From Phytoseiulus persimilis (Eukaryota; Arthropoda; Arachnida; Mesostigmata; Phytoseiidae), in contig CM075104.1 in NCBI GenBank assembly GCA_037576195.1, positions 8,128,775 to 8,192,774 of the forward strand: a DNA stretch of 64,000 nt, given 5' to 3'. Below, piece after piece: positions 24,760 to 38,707 of this stretch. Below the pieces are notes generated by a model. It made no database searches. It worked only from the letters and a program-made list of their open reading frames with translations, and was not told the DNA's origin. How positions within the stretch are numbered: position 1 is the first letter of the stretch; each line of letters starts with the position of its first letter. The translations under genes and the position numbers were made by a program.

Positions 24760-25560
24760 GCGGACCAGCACGGAAAAGCATACAGTTACACGCGAACCAA
24801 CGGAAGCCGAGAAGCAAAAAAGAAAACAAGCAAAAGGAAGAAGGCGAACCAGCACGTTGAGCGGTTAGCAAATCCCAGTGGAGCCGTTCGGAAGGGGGAA
24901 CTCGCAACAGCAACAACGACGCGGACGGGAAACAAGACGATCGAATAGAGGATAGCCCGCGCCGGCCGCCGAAACAAACAAAGGAGCCGGGAGAGACAAA
25001 CGGGAAACGAAAAGAAAAATCACAAAACAAGGCGGAGAAGAAGGAGGAATGCGCGGGGAAAGAGCGAGAAAGGATGCGGTGGATGAACGACGCATGCGAT
25101 GTAGCTGAATCCACGTGCTTCCACTCCTCATTCGAAATGAGTCGGGAGGAGCGGACACGAGGGAGGTTTGCCGTGATCAGGAAGGGGGAGCGCCGGGGGA
25201 AGCGGCAGTGAACGAGTTGTGAAAGCAGTGAGGATGGCGAGGGATGAGGAGCGGTGAGGAAATGGAACAGAGGAACGGAGAGCCCACGGGAAACTACGGA
25301 AGAAGGAACAAATAGCGGAATCTCAGCAGCGGAAGACGCGAGCGAAGCAGAGGGAAAACCAGTGACGAGTAGAACAAGAATCAGTGCCAGAGGAGTCGGG
25401 GAGTGGACGCGAGAATAGGAGAACAAACAGGACAACCGAGCGAGCCAAGAAATCCAAAGCGTCGTCCAGCCATGCGAGCGAACAAACAAACAGACCGGCG
25501 GAGAAACATTAAGATGTTGTAGGAAAACTACACACAGCGGAAGAGGCAAGCACGTCCCTC
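24760..25560. repeat. T-poor, purine-rich tract of about 800 bases
   Basis: On the + strand T is conspicuously rare and A/G dominate over roughly 800 bases, with many gaa, gga, aac and gcg words. It is not a simple tandem repeat. The complementary strand lacks stop codons because all three stops need A or depend on purine-rich context, and this produces a 302-codon open frame (24713-25621, minus) that I regard as an artefact of composition. Confidence 0.6.
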
Positions 25561-26966
25561 GACTATCAAACGGAACAATGAGCCGCGAGTGGACACGAGT
25601 GCTTGTACCATACAGTGTCATGCGACAGAATCCGACTGCGTTTCACCCGATACGATCTATCATCCGATCGGGAAAAAATCCATCTTGAAATGAGCAAACT
25701 GAACGAGGAGAACGCGAGGATGCCGTATCGGGCCAGAGTTTCCAGAATCCCGATGTGCCTTCCCCCATCCGTGTTCCCTCGCTCGAGTAGAACAAACGGG
25801 ATCGGGTCGATTCGGATTGAGTTCCGCGGCCGGGCAAGCGACGCTCCGGGAGCTGTGGACGGTTCTTGAGAAACATCGTCACCGTTGATTGTCGTAAAGG
25901 TTCCACCCAAATGTCGGTTCGGTACTTCTCCTGTGGCACCAAAGTTGGCTTGCGGTACTTCTCCAGAGACGGAGAGAAATACGCGTAGCGACCTCGCCAG
26001 GTTTCTGATACTAGAAATCCCCCCGGTCCCTCACGCCGAAATTCAGGCTAGCAGACCCTCCAGCGTGGGGCTAGAGCGAGGGACGGAGAAAAAAAAACTG
26101 GAGAGTCGGCCATCTTAACGTAGGAGCCATTGTGCCACTCCCGAAGTGTCAGCGAAAAGTTCAACGGAGTGTTTTCCTTTCCGTTTTGCGACTTGAACGA
26201 GTCCGGCGGGGCGCGGTTCGGAAGTTCGGGCTCGAGGCCTGCGTTCGTAGGACGAAACGCGCCCAGATACGACGGCGTCCTCCGACACGGGCGGATATCT
26301 CGTTGGCGAGCGACGGATGTGAACGCGTCGTCATTCTCCGGCGGCCAGTGACTCGTCGTGGGGTCGGTCGTTCCGTCGCTTCGTTCGCGGTCTGATTTTC
26401 GCTGTTAATGCAACTTAGGCTGTTAGGCTGCTTCGAGTAGGTCGTGGAAAGTGCCCCTGGTGCGGACTGCACTCCGGGAGAAAAACTCGTGCCAGGCCTG
26501 ATGAGAGGTCGGGCTCGAGCACGGGAGGAACAACTCGGGCTCGGTTGGCGCTATTGAAGACGCAATCAGTCGCTCTTTTCGAGAGAAAACGACGCCAAGA
26601 AACACTCACTCGCTTCTCGCTGGCGAAATGTGGACTTTCGACGCGACTCCCGCGAGCCCAACAGGCGGACTCGTCCACACGAGAGGCAGCTTCAGCCTTT
26701 CGCGTGATTCACATCTGTACGGACCCGCCACGAGCTCCGGTCTTGGGGATGATTCCCGGCGGAACAGAAAAAATACCCCATATCGAAGCCAGAAAACGGG
26801 ATATTTCGAAGAGGTCGGGACGGATGTCCACATCGGCGCGGCACTAGCGAGACGAAGCGTCAAAGGAGCGAACGAACGAAAGTGGAAGGGAATCCCGGAA
26901 CCGGCGGCCCTCTCGAGTGCAGTGGAGTAAATTAGCGCGCAACTTGTTAGGGTCGCGCTAAGCCTC

Positions 26967-26972
26967 TATAAA
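26967..26972 (+). promoter_or_regulatory. TATA-like element, possible promoter
   Basis: TATAAA followed by TTCCC, in a locally GC-rich context. About 63 bases after it, an ATG at 27035 opens a 46-codon frame ending at 27175. The spacing suits a transcription start near 26997, but no initiator or conserved product supports it. Confidence 0.18.
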
Positions 26973-29900
26973 TTTCCCGACTGGAGTAGTAGATCTCGAG
27001 CGTGCTCGCCTACGAACGACATCCGAGCGATAACATGAAAGATTACGCCGCCCCGAGCCGAGTAGCGCGCTTTTCTCTCTTGGCTGATCGGACGTCAACA
27101 ATCAGGCCGCCAAAAAGTCCTCGCTCGACGTGTTACCTATTCGGTAGCGTCGCGTTCCCACAAATCAGAGACTAATCACTGAGTCCGTACCCTGGTGGAT
27201 TGAACAACGCACGGACGGAGGCCGCAGCCCCGAACTCTCAACCATCGTGCAAGAGCCGATGTGGGTTCGATGGCTGGCGACGGGGAAATTCATCGGGATG
27301 TTCGAGGGGCGGAAACCCTTCCCGACGAGGTCCTGGAGCGAGCGGACCTTCGTTGTACAGGACGAAGCAGACATTCGTGCGATCAGCCTCTAACCGGCGC
27401 AAGGTGAGTGCCTTCGACGGTTACCGGCACGATGGCCACGGAACGCCCGGATGCCTCCAAAACCTCCGTCCGAGCCCAACGGTCGAGCTGCGGTATGGAA
27501 ATTCGGGAGCGAACCCCGGCTACAACAACGTCATTTTTCCCCTTGCGTCAAACTCGGTGTTCCCGATTCCGCGCACGTGTCTCTCCCATCAGCGTCTTCA
27601 ATTATTAGTCTTGGAGAGCATCGGCCGAAGGAGTGACGCAGCGTTCAAGTGCGTGCCAGGCGTGCGCCAGAGAGAGCTGGGAGCACTGCAATATCGGTTG
27701 CGGCCGCCTCCTTCACGCCCGTTCCGTTCTCTGTTCGAGTCGCTCCGTGCATCAACATCCCGGAGGGCCTCAAGCGGGAATTAATGGAAGTTGTCGTAGA
27801 GTATGTCTGTGAACTAGGAGGATAAGCCAGCTGTATACAGGAACGATGACGAGTCCTGGTTATGCTCCTAGGGGCGGTTGGGCTTGATGAAAGACACCGA
27901 AGCAACTGTCACTCGTAGCCACATGGGATCGACACGGTCGATTGTGAGTTCGTTCGGTTTGTATTGGTTTGATTCTACCAGAAATAGAACTGTCGAGCTG
28001 TCGCCACGGTTCCTCCGACCGCGATTTGGCGCGCGATCTGGAAACGTTCACGCAGCTCGTCGGCTATTCCGACGCCTCGCGCGCCAACGGAACCAGAAAA
28101 GTCAGCAATGGAAACCTCGAGGCGGGAAATTGAGGCCGTCAAAACGAAACTTGAAGCCCGAGACGTCGCTCCAAGTTCTAGGCAACCTTTTCACGTCAAG
28201 GTCGCCCCCTTTCGGCCCCGCCGGACAAGGTTCCCCACATCCCCTCCTATCCGCCGACGAACAACAAGGAACAACGTGCACCAAGTACACGTTTAGGCTC
28301 GGAGAGCAGAATGCAAGAAGAGGCGCGAGAGTCGGGAGCTCAAGTCAAGTGAAAATGCTCGGGTTCTTCCTAGTGTGTGATTGAAGAGACGCAACCAGGT
28401 GGCAGGCGCGCGAGCGGGGAGGACGATTCGTACGTTCAGCTCGTCCCTTCCTATTCAGATGGAGCTCTTGGCATCACCTATGGCCAGATACGGAGATTGC
28501 GTGTCTTCCTTTCGCTCGTGAGGAAGCCATTGGAGAAAAAGAAAAAACACCGAACAACGATCCGACCTCCTGAAAGGGCAACTCAAAGAGGATAAACGAC
28601 AACGAAGACGAGGAGGACGACGACCACCACACCATCGGCTGGAACACAAAGAAGTGCCACGGGAAGAAGCGGAGGCGGACAACGACCGATAGCGGAGAGG
28701 ATAACGAAGGGGATGGCGGGGAGAGCGCCGCCCCTCTCTCTCTGCGCGGAAGAAAACCAGTCGAGCAACTCATCCTCATTTATTCTCGGTATGGTACGTG
28801 ACGCCACCGAATTAAATACCGGCCGCCGATCTGAGCCAATCGTTGCAGATCGGAAGTCACGGATTGCTTTCTCCGCGGCTCCTTCTCTTCCGGCCGGCCA
28901 TAGCCTTGCCGTTATCTTGCCGGTCGTCAACGTTGAGGACTCTGTGCTCAAGCTTTTCCATAGTCAACATCGGATTCTGCTTTGTTTCCCTCCCTGCGAC
29001 CGCCAGGGCAAGAATCGGATGCGAGCCGCGGTTTCCCCGCGGAGTTGCCATCCGAAACGTCATTTCTATGTCCCCGTAGTCTCTCCTGAGCGGGAGTTCT
29101 GAGAACATCATTCCGAGTTCCTGGACGGGTGGGTCTCGTCCAGAGAAACGCGGCCCAGCGTCCCCAGGCGCGCTCAGGAGGGCAATGGGGAGCGGAAGCG
29201 TGAAGGACTCCATCGCCGCGCGCGATTACGTGGCGCTCGAGGATCTCCGCCGTCTCGAACGTTAATCTGGAGGAGGACCAGTGGAACTCGGTGGGCCGCA
29301 TCAATCCACGCGGCATCACGCGATATTCACGCGAGTTCAATCAAGTAATATGTGCGGCTCTTCTGTAAGCAGAAACGGAGCGAAAATTGCTCGCCACGCC
29401 GTCGATCGCTCGGGACCCGAATCGCTTCCGGCCAGGCGGAGTGTGGCCAATAATTCTCGTTTGGCTACCGTGCTCCAAACCTCTATCGTATCCAGGAATC
29501 CGCTTCCTTGACCCAGAGCCACCGCAGCGATCGACCGTGGCCCATGACTAATAACCCCCGTATTCTAATGCGGGCCTCCGATTGGATATCCACGATCCTG
29601 CGATGAAGCATTTTTCATAGCTCGTGGTGACAACGATGGAAGCCGCCGCGCGTTATTTCCACCCAATGAATCTTACGACGTGAAGCGTTCCAGCAGTTGA
29701 ACACCAGTTTGTTCCCGTTGCAGTGCTGCTGACTCCTGCGGGAAGCTGTGAGCGCAGGCGGCTCTGGGAAGAAGAGGAACTTGGGTCAAGAGAGGCGGGC
29801 GAAGGCAGAAAGCGATCGCTTGCCCGGGAGGAGAGAGATCAATATCGAGTCCACTCATCGAGGTCATCACACTTCGTCCCCTCAGTTTTGCTCTCTGTTC

Positions 29901-32455
29901 GATTTCGCCGTTCCGGAACCCCCGCGCTACGGAAAACGCGGCTGCCGGGCCCGCTGGAAAGGAGCTCCATTAACCGAATTATGTAGATTGTATTGAGATG
30001 CTGATTCATTTGTGTGCGATGACCGTGACAGCCCGGAGCTCAAATTCCACGTATCGGGGATCTGTGGTGGAAGGAGCCGGTCGATGATTGCGGCTCCCTC
30101 GGATTATTCTGATCTATCAATGACTACTTTCACAATTATGAGCGATTTGTCCGATGCGTGACCGGCTCGAGAGGCCCTCTTTCGTCATCGTCCAACTCGG
30201 CGGAGGGAAGTTCCATCAGTGTCCGTTCCACTCCCCATAAAAACGTCGAGAGTTCCCGTCGGATTGCGATTTCGGGAATACCGACCTCATCCAGGTCTGC
30301 GTCGAGCTCGCGACGGCCTCGATGTACGGCTGACATCTTTCAAGGGAGTTGTCAGACATCTAGCACCAGGAGAGCGAGCGGACGGGAAATATATTCAACC
30401 GTTTTTCAAGGATCTCGTCCGCTGCGAATTTTCGTCACTGTTTCCCGAGCACGTTTTGTGGGTCACCGCGTGCTCGACAAACAATATCGACTTCTGGGAA
30501 CGGCAGGCGTCATGGAATCCCTCGAAGCGAACGGCGTGCGCCTCCCCCGGAGTTCTCGAGTCAAGCCCTGTCCGCGTTCGCCATTATGAGTGGTTCTTGC
30601 GACGATCGAGGGATTGCCTATCGGGTTCGAAACGGCGGTCTGTCGTCGACTTCGTGGTCGTGTACAAAGAAGCTGAATTGGTCGAAGCACCCGGATCCGC
30701 GAATGCTGTATTATCCGAGAAGGAACAATTTTGTCGGGGAAATATTGTCGCGCTGACATTGGCTGATTCCTTTTCCGTCGTATCGTTGTTCTCGGAGCAG
30801 ACGCCCCCGCGTCTGTTGTTTCTCCTCCGCGAGATCTCGTTCGAAATTCAGCCGACGATGTGTTTCAACAAGTAGCAGAAGTCGCAGCCGCTCCCGCTAT
30901 ATATCTCTCCTCGAGACCTCGCCGCCTTGGCCCAATGAATAAGTTTTCATTGACTGCCGTCCTTCATTCTCTCGACATTCCCACATCTGCTCTTCGTTCG
31001 CCGTCCTCTGCAGTGGCGTTCCCTATCGTGCCCAATCCATGGGGACTTCATTCTGCGCGAGTTCCGATGAATTTGCGGAGTGACGCTATCAGCGGCGGCG
31101 AGCGCATTTCGCACAAAGCGGCCAAGGCAGAACGGGTAGATTTTCGCTGTCTCCACCGCTGATCCCTTCGCTTGATCGGTCGACGTTGGTGGATCCTTCT
31201 AGAAAACCGTTGGATCTGGCAAGTCCCGTTCTCCCTGTCGTAACCGACGGCGGGAAGAATCAAATAGGTCAAAGCTGTCTCCCTCACCAGAGCATTACCT
31301 CAGATTGTCCACATCCGCCTCAACGATGAGAAAAATGCTGACTTGAAGTCGTATCCCGTGTTTCGTATCGTGTGTGAGTGGCCGACGCGACGAGTAGCTA
31401 GCGGCCACCGAGTGAGTCATTGTCCTAATAGGCTCCTAATTGTCTCTCTGATCCCATTCTGGTCTTAATGAAGATCTTCTCCTCCACCAGGTCGTCCTCC
31501 CCCTCGTCGCGCTCCTTTTGTTGGCGTCATCTCCTGTCGCCATCGTCGACTCGGAGGAGGGGAGTTGCCCTCGCCCGGCTGGTTCGTTTGATCATGGTTT
31601 TACGTTTCCTCGTTTGAGGTACTCACGAGTCGTGGAAGCCCCTGGGCGTGTTGCTCGTTCCCTGCGCTCGAGGTTGATGAGCTTGAGAATCATCCGGACG
31701 GTCAGCTGCCCTGCTCGCCGGTGGGTCGGCCAATCAAGAAGTCACTCGCTCGGGCCAGGACCTCTTGATGGCAACGAGTCTGGTGGTGGGCAGACAGTTG
31801 GTGGATTCTCGTCGTGTGCAACAGCCAAGGTGGCTGCGCAGCGGACACCCGGCAGGAAAGGCCACTTGGTAGGCAACTCACGGAGCCTAGTCGAGGCCGT
31901 CATCCATCCCCTCTCTTTTTACTGCACAGATCCTCTGTGATAATACCTCTGGACAACAAGATGCTCCTTCCCCGCTGCACGTTCTCCCCTCGCTCCATCC
32001 TTGTTCTCGACTGGAACATCTCTCTCAGGCGATTGTCTGTCGCAACCGATGACCTCACGGACCGTCGGCGAAGTGGGTCGTGTCGCGCTCCCCGACCCGT
32101 CTCGTGCATCCCGCGTCGCTCTTTCTGCACGGGAATTCTTCCGAGGTCGAACAAGCTCTTCAACTTGGGTCCCGGGATCACGTGACGCTCCGTGCGTGGC
32201 ATGCCCGGGCAGGCTACTGTCGGCGGGCTCCTATGCTCGCGCTTCATTTTGTCGAACAGCGTGAGTTCCCTCAGTTGAACGCAGCTAGCAACCCAAGAAG
32301 AAATGCTTGCGCACCCAGAGCAGTATTGTGCAATGCCCTGTTTTCCCGCTCCAAGTCACCGCCTGCCTGCCTCGTTCATCCCCATCTTAAATATTATTAC
32401 GCTTCGTACTATTCGCGAGGAAGCAATAAACCAGCTGCTGGCGATGCGATGACCA

Positions 32456-32480
32456 CTCTCTCTCTCTCTCTCTCTCTCTC
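32456..32480. repeat. (CT)12 microsatellite
   Basis: An uninterrupted CT dinucleotide repeat of 25 bases, followed by five T. Confidence 0.9.
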
Positions 32481-34936
32481 TTTTTGGAACGTCGCTAGAT
32501 AGAATAGAGGCGCATCAGCAACGTGCAGAGAAAGAAAGCATCGCTGCAAGGAGGATGATGGAGCTCGGGAAATTCATTTGCGCATGCTCGGCGTTACAGA
32601 CGTGCAGGCCAGCGTGTGCTCAGCACAAAGAAAGAGATAACAAGAGTAGCGCATCCAGAAATTTATGGTCTCTCGTGCCCGGCCGGCAGTAGCGTTACGG
32701 AGCTACTTCACCGAGCGATGTCGATTCGAGCTGCGAGGTTGATCTCAAACGGGATAATCCCGTCGGCAGCAGAAACCAGAGACACCACCACGGAGTCCGA
32801 CCGTTGCGGCCCCCAGGTTTCGGGAGATTCCGAACGAGTGTTCAATGATTCTCTCGCTGGGCAAGGCCGAACTCCTGGAATTCCGGCGAAGCTCCGTGAT
32901 GACGCATTAAAGGAATGCCTGTCGCGGGTGGCCGTGGGCGCGACAGCGGAGCTCGTTCCTCGTCCCGAATTCGTTTGCATCGCCGAACCGGCTCTAAGAG
33001 GTTTTCTAATTGCAAAAGGGCGTTGATGTCGCTGTCAAGGCGGGCATGGCTGAGTCGTTTGACATGCAAAACACGACCTCACGCAGATTTCTCAGCGAGA
33101 AGTATCTCACAACTCGCGAAGATTCTGGTGGAGCAGTAAAACCTGCACCGGCCTGCAGAGAACCTCTCTGAATATGGAGCTCTTAAGATTTCTCGACCAG
33201 CAACCCTCTGCGGGCGTGCAGGCAACGTTGCCCGAGCTCGAAGGCTGCAGAGGTAAGCAGTAAGGACGGTTTGCAGACAAGGTCTGGGGAACGATGTTCC
33301 GCTCCCTCTTTTGTTTGGTTGTAAGCGAACTCACAAAAGTACACATTCTGTAAGTCGGAAGAAGGCTATAAACCGAAGTCCCTGCCGCAGTAACCACGGC
33401 AAGGCCGGCGGGTGCAGCCGTGCCGGGAGCGGCAACGGTGGCATCGGAAAACGGATGCAGCTAAACTAGCTTGCGACATATCCAATTGTCATCTGGGCCA
33501 ACAATCGGAACCCGCAGAGTTGACACTAGACCCGAGCACACGTTCTGTGGGTTTCGCGGAGCCGCAGAGGTTGGTTAAGAGTTGCACCGGGGAGGATTTC
33601 CTTATCAGGAGCTCAGGAAACGCAGAATCCCTGCCGACACTCCAGCTATCAGAGCGTTGCATCCGATCCGAGCTTGAGCTCGGAAGGGAGAAGAGGATGC
33701 GAGTGATGGCTCGAATCACGAGTCGGAGAAGCCTTAAAGTCCGATCCGTTCCTGAGGAGGTTTCAAGTAGAACAGGAAACGGTACAAATGGCGCCCTTCT
33801 TCTCTGTCGTACGGCAGTAGGCAACGACAAACGACGAACTCGAGTGACAGTCATTACCTTTGACGGGAACTTTGCGACCTCGACTGCTCTATAATCCGCG
33901 ACTGGGAAAAAGCACACTGGCCGATGGTTCCGCAGCGGCTCGACTCGATGCGAGGGCGCTCCCCGAGCGGCCGCAGGGGAACGGCGTCGTAAGCCTTTTA
34001 GCGCGCCTCTCCATTGTGCGACTTCCACGAACCGTTCCGAAGGGGTTGCCTGAGAATTCTTTTCCCCGTAATTTTCCTCCATTTCCGTGGAAGTTCTTTG
34101 CCGGCACGGAGCGAAGCTGGTCGACTAGATAGGAGTTACTCTCTCTCTCTCTTCGAAACAAATTCTCCCGAAAATGGAGAGAAGCGTCATTTCGCTATCG
34201 GAGCGATCCGTTCAAGTTTTTGCTTGGAGCGAAGTAGCTGTTGACGACGAGCTTCGTATTAGACCTAAGCATCCGCTCCCGATGGAAAAGGTTTGTTTTG
34301 CGAGGTCCCGCCTGATCGGTCGCCGACGTCGCTCGCGTCAAAGGAAACCAAGAAATGCCGCGCATCAGCTTTGAAGACCTCATGGATGCGATGATGCGGG
34401 CGCACCAACGTGCAGCAAGAATAGCAAAACGAGAGCCCTATTTCCCAGAGCCGGCGGAGCTGCTCGAGCGAAACTAGTACGTTGCGTCGAGGGATTCGCC
34501 TCAACGTTAATCTTCGTGATAATACTTGACGACAATTTGAAGAAGATTCGTCTTATTCCTCCCACGATATCCGAAACAGTATGTGTCGGTAGTTGTATTG
34601 ATAGTATACATTGCTACATCAACTAGCTATTCCCGAGCCGGTGAGCGACTCTGGCCACAGGGATATCTGTGATCAGAACATCTCGCTCGTCCCTTTTTGC
34701 CGGCTTTGTCGCGAGTCTAGTCGAGGGCCTCGAAGCGTGGCGAGACAACAGGCATTGTCGACCCAGCATCCGAGACCCTCGAATTTCCACGAATGAGAAA
34801 AGTTTTCTGCTTGCATGACGAGCCATGCATAGCCTCTCTACTCGCACGCCATGTGCTTCCTCGGCGCTGTCGCTTGATCTTTGTTCACCTTCACGGTTTT
34901 TCTCTTCCTCTATTCTTTTTCCCGACGCTTGCTCGT

Positions 34937-34967
34937 CTGCCCGCCCGCCCGCCTGCCCGCCTGCCTG
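34937..34967. repeat. CCCG/CCTG tetranucleotide stretch
   Basis: Imperfect tandem units of tgcc, cgcc and cgcctgcc on the + strand, similar to the stretches at 24264 and 40501. Confidence 0.75.
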
Positions 34968-37900
34968 TTTGATTCCCTCCTCCCTTCATCTTCCTTATTT
35001 TCGCGGATACGGTGTGTGAACTGGGACAGGGAAAAGCGGTGGAAGGACTTGACAGAGCAGAAGCCAGCGACGGGAGAATCATTAAAATTCATACCAAAGG
35101 TGCAGTAACGGCTCTCTTTCCTCCATTCCGCTCCGTCGGGGGCCCGGGGCCCCCCTGTTCCGCCGTTTCCTCTCTAGCTCCGTAATTTTTTTCATCTCCC
35201 CTCCCGAACGTCAAAAACATTCGCACCGAGGTCAAGAGCTCCGTTTTCAGCTTCAATATTCGAGAGGGCATCAAGACTATCCTTAACTCATGGGAGAGTG
35301 CGCCCCGACTCCGGAATCAAATCGACATCTCTTCTCGGCGCATGAAAGCCCTCCTGCTGCCACCGCGGCAGCTGTCGACACAGTAACGAATCCGGGTCAC
35401 TTCGTTGAGATAATTGATACGTGCTGTGATGAACTTGACGAAATACCAAGGGATTTCTTGTCGCCATCGAGCACGTCAAACCCATCGACAGCAATAGGGC
35501 CAGGCCGAACAGTTGCGGATCCGAAACAAACGGTCTTTCCACCCAAGCGTGCGTTCCTGTTTACCCAGGAGCCGTTCGTTGTTCCGCTACGAGGGACCAC
35601 CTGTGCGAGGAGGAAAGGGTCTAAACCACGTATTCCTCCGCCACACGACCTGAGAGCGAATCGGCCATCCCGATATCGTCGAGTCCGGGAGACTGTCGGT
35701 TGTCGCGCAAACACCGACATGCAACAAGACATCATCGAGCTCCATCAAGTTTTCCATTGAAGTCCACCCGCTGTTCATGGTACCGGAAATGGTGGAGAAA
35801 AACCGATCCGCGTCGAGTTCGAACGCTGGTTGGCGGTTATTATTCAACCGACTCCGGCTTGACACTCACCTTGAGCCTTCTTTCCACGGGGGTGTCATGG
35901 TCCGCCAGATCTGAGCGCCTCGTTGAATACACCACTCGAAACTCCAGCTAGGTCCACGGCGAAATTCACTCGCTTACCCACCTGCACGCTTGAAATCCTT
36001 GTCACTGATCGAACGGGCTGTATCGATGTGAACTTCGTCAACGCGGTGTTTGTTGTGGTTGTCAGTGCGGTACTTGTTGTCGCGGATGCTGTTGTTGCTG
36101 CCGCCGCTGTGGTCGCCGCCGCCGCCGCCGCCGATGTTGTCGTTGTTGTCAGTGAGAAAAGCTTCATTGATAATGAAGTTGGCCGAATTCTTCTCCTCCG
36201 TCTAAACGACCACCATAACGACCTCTTCTGTGTGGCACCCAGTTTGGCGGTGGTTTCATTGCCACATTTGTCGCCGCCTCTGCCACCGGGCAGCAATCAT
36301 TATGGCATTCGATGCCGATGAGAAGCCTTGATGCTCAACCACCGTGTCGTCGAGATGAACGATAACATTCGCGGGGAGCATGACAGCGTGGGGCTTTCTC
36401 CTGGAGCCGGCTTGCCGGCGAGGTTCGAGCACCGCTGTAGTTGGGTCCAACTGGATTCTTTGTATCACTCACGGATACTCACGCCGATGGTTGCGGCTGC
36501 GACGACGACGACGACGACCACCTCCACGGCTCCGGTTGTTAACGACACTGTCACGAACCCCTACGGGACAGCGAGTTCTGGCCGGTGACGTCGTGAATGA
36601 GTTGCGCGTCGTCGGAGTCGACACCGATCCCTAGACCTGCAATCCGCCGATAAGGGAGCGAACGAGCGAGTGAGCCTGCCCCAGAACCCGACGACTGTTG
36701 ATCCGTGCCCCGCAGTTTCCTCAGGGGGTGCTCATGCGCTCCCGGAGCCTTGACGTTTCGACAGCTCCACGTATTGAATGACGCTCAGAGACAACCCGGC
36801 GGAGGAGCGACTTGCAAAACGTTGACACCACTGCTGTTGGAACCACAACTGTCGCTGCTGCAGGAGATTACGTTGGTCTCGGCGATCCGGCCGAGTGTCG
36901 GCAGTGGCGGAGGCGATTGTGGACAACACAAGACACGAGCACGTTGTTCGAAAACTGCGCAGTCACTACAAAAATAGGATGCCTACTCTTGACAGGGTTG
37001 GCTACAAGAGGAGAACAAAGATTGCTGTTTGTGTTTGGTAAGTTGCACTTGTTGGTTGTCGAGGAGGAGGATGGGGAGCCGGCTCGGACTCACGACGAGT
37101 CACCACTCTCTTCGTTGGCCTCCCCGCATGTTTGACGTCCTTTCCCGAAGGACTCTCTTTCTTTACTGGCCTGGGCTCCTGCCAATGGGTGGTGTGATCC
37201 CTTTCCGAGACCCTTTCCTCCTTCCGAAAGAACCTCGCCCCTCTTGCGCACTCGCTCGGTGGTGGCAATGGTGCTGCTGCTGCTGCCTTTGCACGGATAG
37301 ACCGTCGAATCGGCCGGCATACAGTCCGCCACCAGGGCAGGCAGGCAGGCAAAGAGCACACACAGAGCCGAGGCGGCGGCAGCAGCCACCACCCGACGGA
37401 CGCGTGGAGCGCATGCGCTGCAACTGCCGACGCCTAACAGAACGCTCCTGATCCTGTCGCTGGTGTGGTTGCTCCCTTCCTTCTTTTCCATCCCGCCGAC
37501 TGCCGCCTCCGGCTTGGTCGACGTGTGAGGGCGCAAAATAACGTGGCGGGCGTTCTTCGACGGCGGCCGCAGGAGCCGCGGAACTTTAATAACGAATTTG
37601 GAAAATTCGGAGAACGAGTTATGTAGGCGCAGAAGGCTGGCTGGCTGACTGCCATTCATCGTCGGCCTGCCCGCGACCTCCCCGACAACAAGCGAGGAAT
37701 AGCTCGGAACAGCAGCTGGCGACGACACACGACCAGGGCCCGATTAGAAGACCACCTTCGCCCACCTCCCCATCCACCCGGGAGCTGGCCCGCCACGGCC
37801 TCGGTTGCCGTTCCGGGAAAAGTACAGAGAACTTCAGATGGCCGCCCCTTCACTCGCCAGTTTCCGTTGTACTTCTGTGCCTCACTAGCTGGTCCTGCTT

Positions 37901-38545
37901 TCAATGAATTCTTTTTCCTCCCGTGGAATGTCGTTGTCCTCATGTATGCTGGAGCGTGTGGAGCTCGCAGCCGTGGTCCGCGACGAGGGCGATGAGCGTC
38001 GCAGAATTTCTCCGCATGCCTAATTACTCGTCTCAGCACGAGGGTTCGAAACCCCTCACGTGGCCTCGAGCTCCACGCACACCTCCCGTGGAAAGCTTCG
38101 AATCGTTCCTGGCACGTCCCCATTGTCGTACTGAGTCGAGACGGGAATTCAGTAGACGAGATGTACGCCACACGTGAAGATTTGAATCGCGGCCACAATG
38201 CCGCGGTTGTGGAACCCCAGCCTGCGATAACAAACCGTCGCGCGCCGAGGGCCCAAGAAGCTTTTCCCGCGGCCGGATCTGGAAACCCCGAGTAGTCTAG
38301 CATCAGCTTTCGACAGTCGGTGCGAGAGTTCTCTCTGAGCCCAGCAAACAGGGAACAGATCCTCGTCTGTTCGTACTTCTTATCGCGAGCATACTCTGTA
38401 GTCCCCAGTCCGACTGTGTTGACTCCCGAGGGGAGTTGCGTTCGGAGCTATGAACAAACAGGAAGCTTCGCTCCAGGGTAGGGTGTTTCTCTTGCGAGGC
38501 TTTGCGCCGATGACGATCAAAAACAAATGGCAATCTCTCACATAT

Positions 38546-38551
38546 TTTATT
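38546..38551 (-). terminator. Poly(A) signal of the hig-like gene
   Basis: AATAAA on the minus strand (TTTATT on +), about 157 bases beyond the stop codon at 38708. It would define a short 3' UTR for the Hikaru genki-like gene. Confidence 0.6.
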
Positions 38552-38707
38552 ACTCGTGTATGCGGCTCGTCGACACGAACCGCGTTGCTCATGTGGCACT
38601 CCTCGCTCCGGATGATGGATTTACATTGCATCGCGCCCATGCTCGCGATCTGCATGATTCTGAAGAATCCTCGTGTTCGTCGTGACAGGATGATTGAGGT
38701 CACTGGT

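Larger units (their letters stand above)
25561..38545. other. Long region without recognised gene
   Basis: No gene is supportable. The stretch contains a TATA-like site at 26967, a (CT) microsatellite at 32456-32480, a CCCG stretch at 34937-34967, and trinucleotide stretches of GCC and GTT around 36090-36150 and of GAC around 36499-36520. Open frames of 150-220 codons on both strands (for example 30219-30875, 33489-34082 and 37656-38303) carry no motif I recognise. Confidence 0.4.

Noticed and set aside
24713-25621. 302-codon minus-strand open frame
   Set aside because: It coincides with the T-poor tract. The predicted product is a monotonous Ser/Leu/Phe/Arg-rich string typical of a pyrimidine-rich strand lacking stops, with no domain.
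38020-38080. GGTTCGAAACCCC as a tRNA T arm
   Set aside because: The flanking bases do not form a five-pair stem and there is no matching D arm or acceptor stem upstream.
37656-38303. 215-codon minus-strand frame downstream of hig
   Set aside because: Arg/Pro/Gly/Ser-rich with no motif, and beyond the hig stop and poly(A) signal; consistent with a chance frame in GC-rich DNA.
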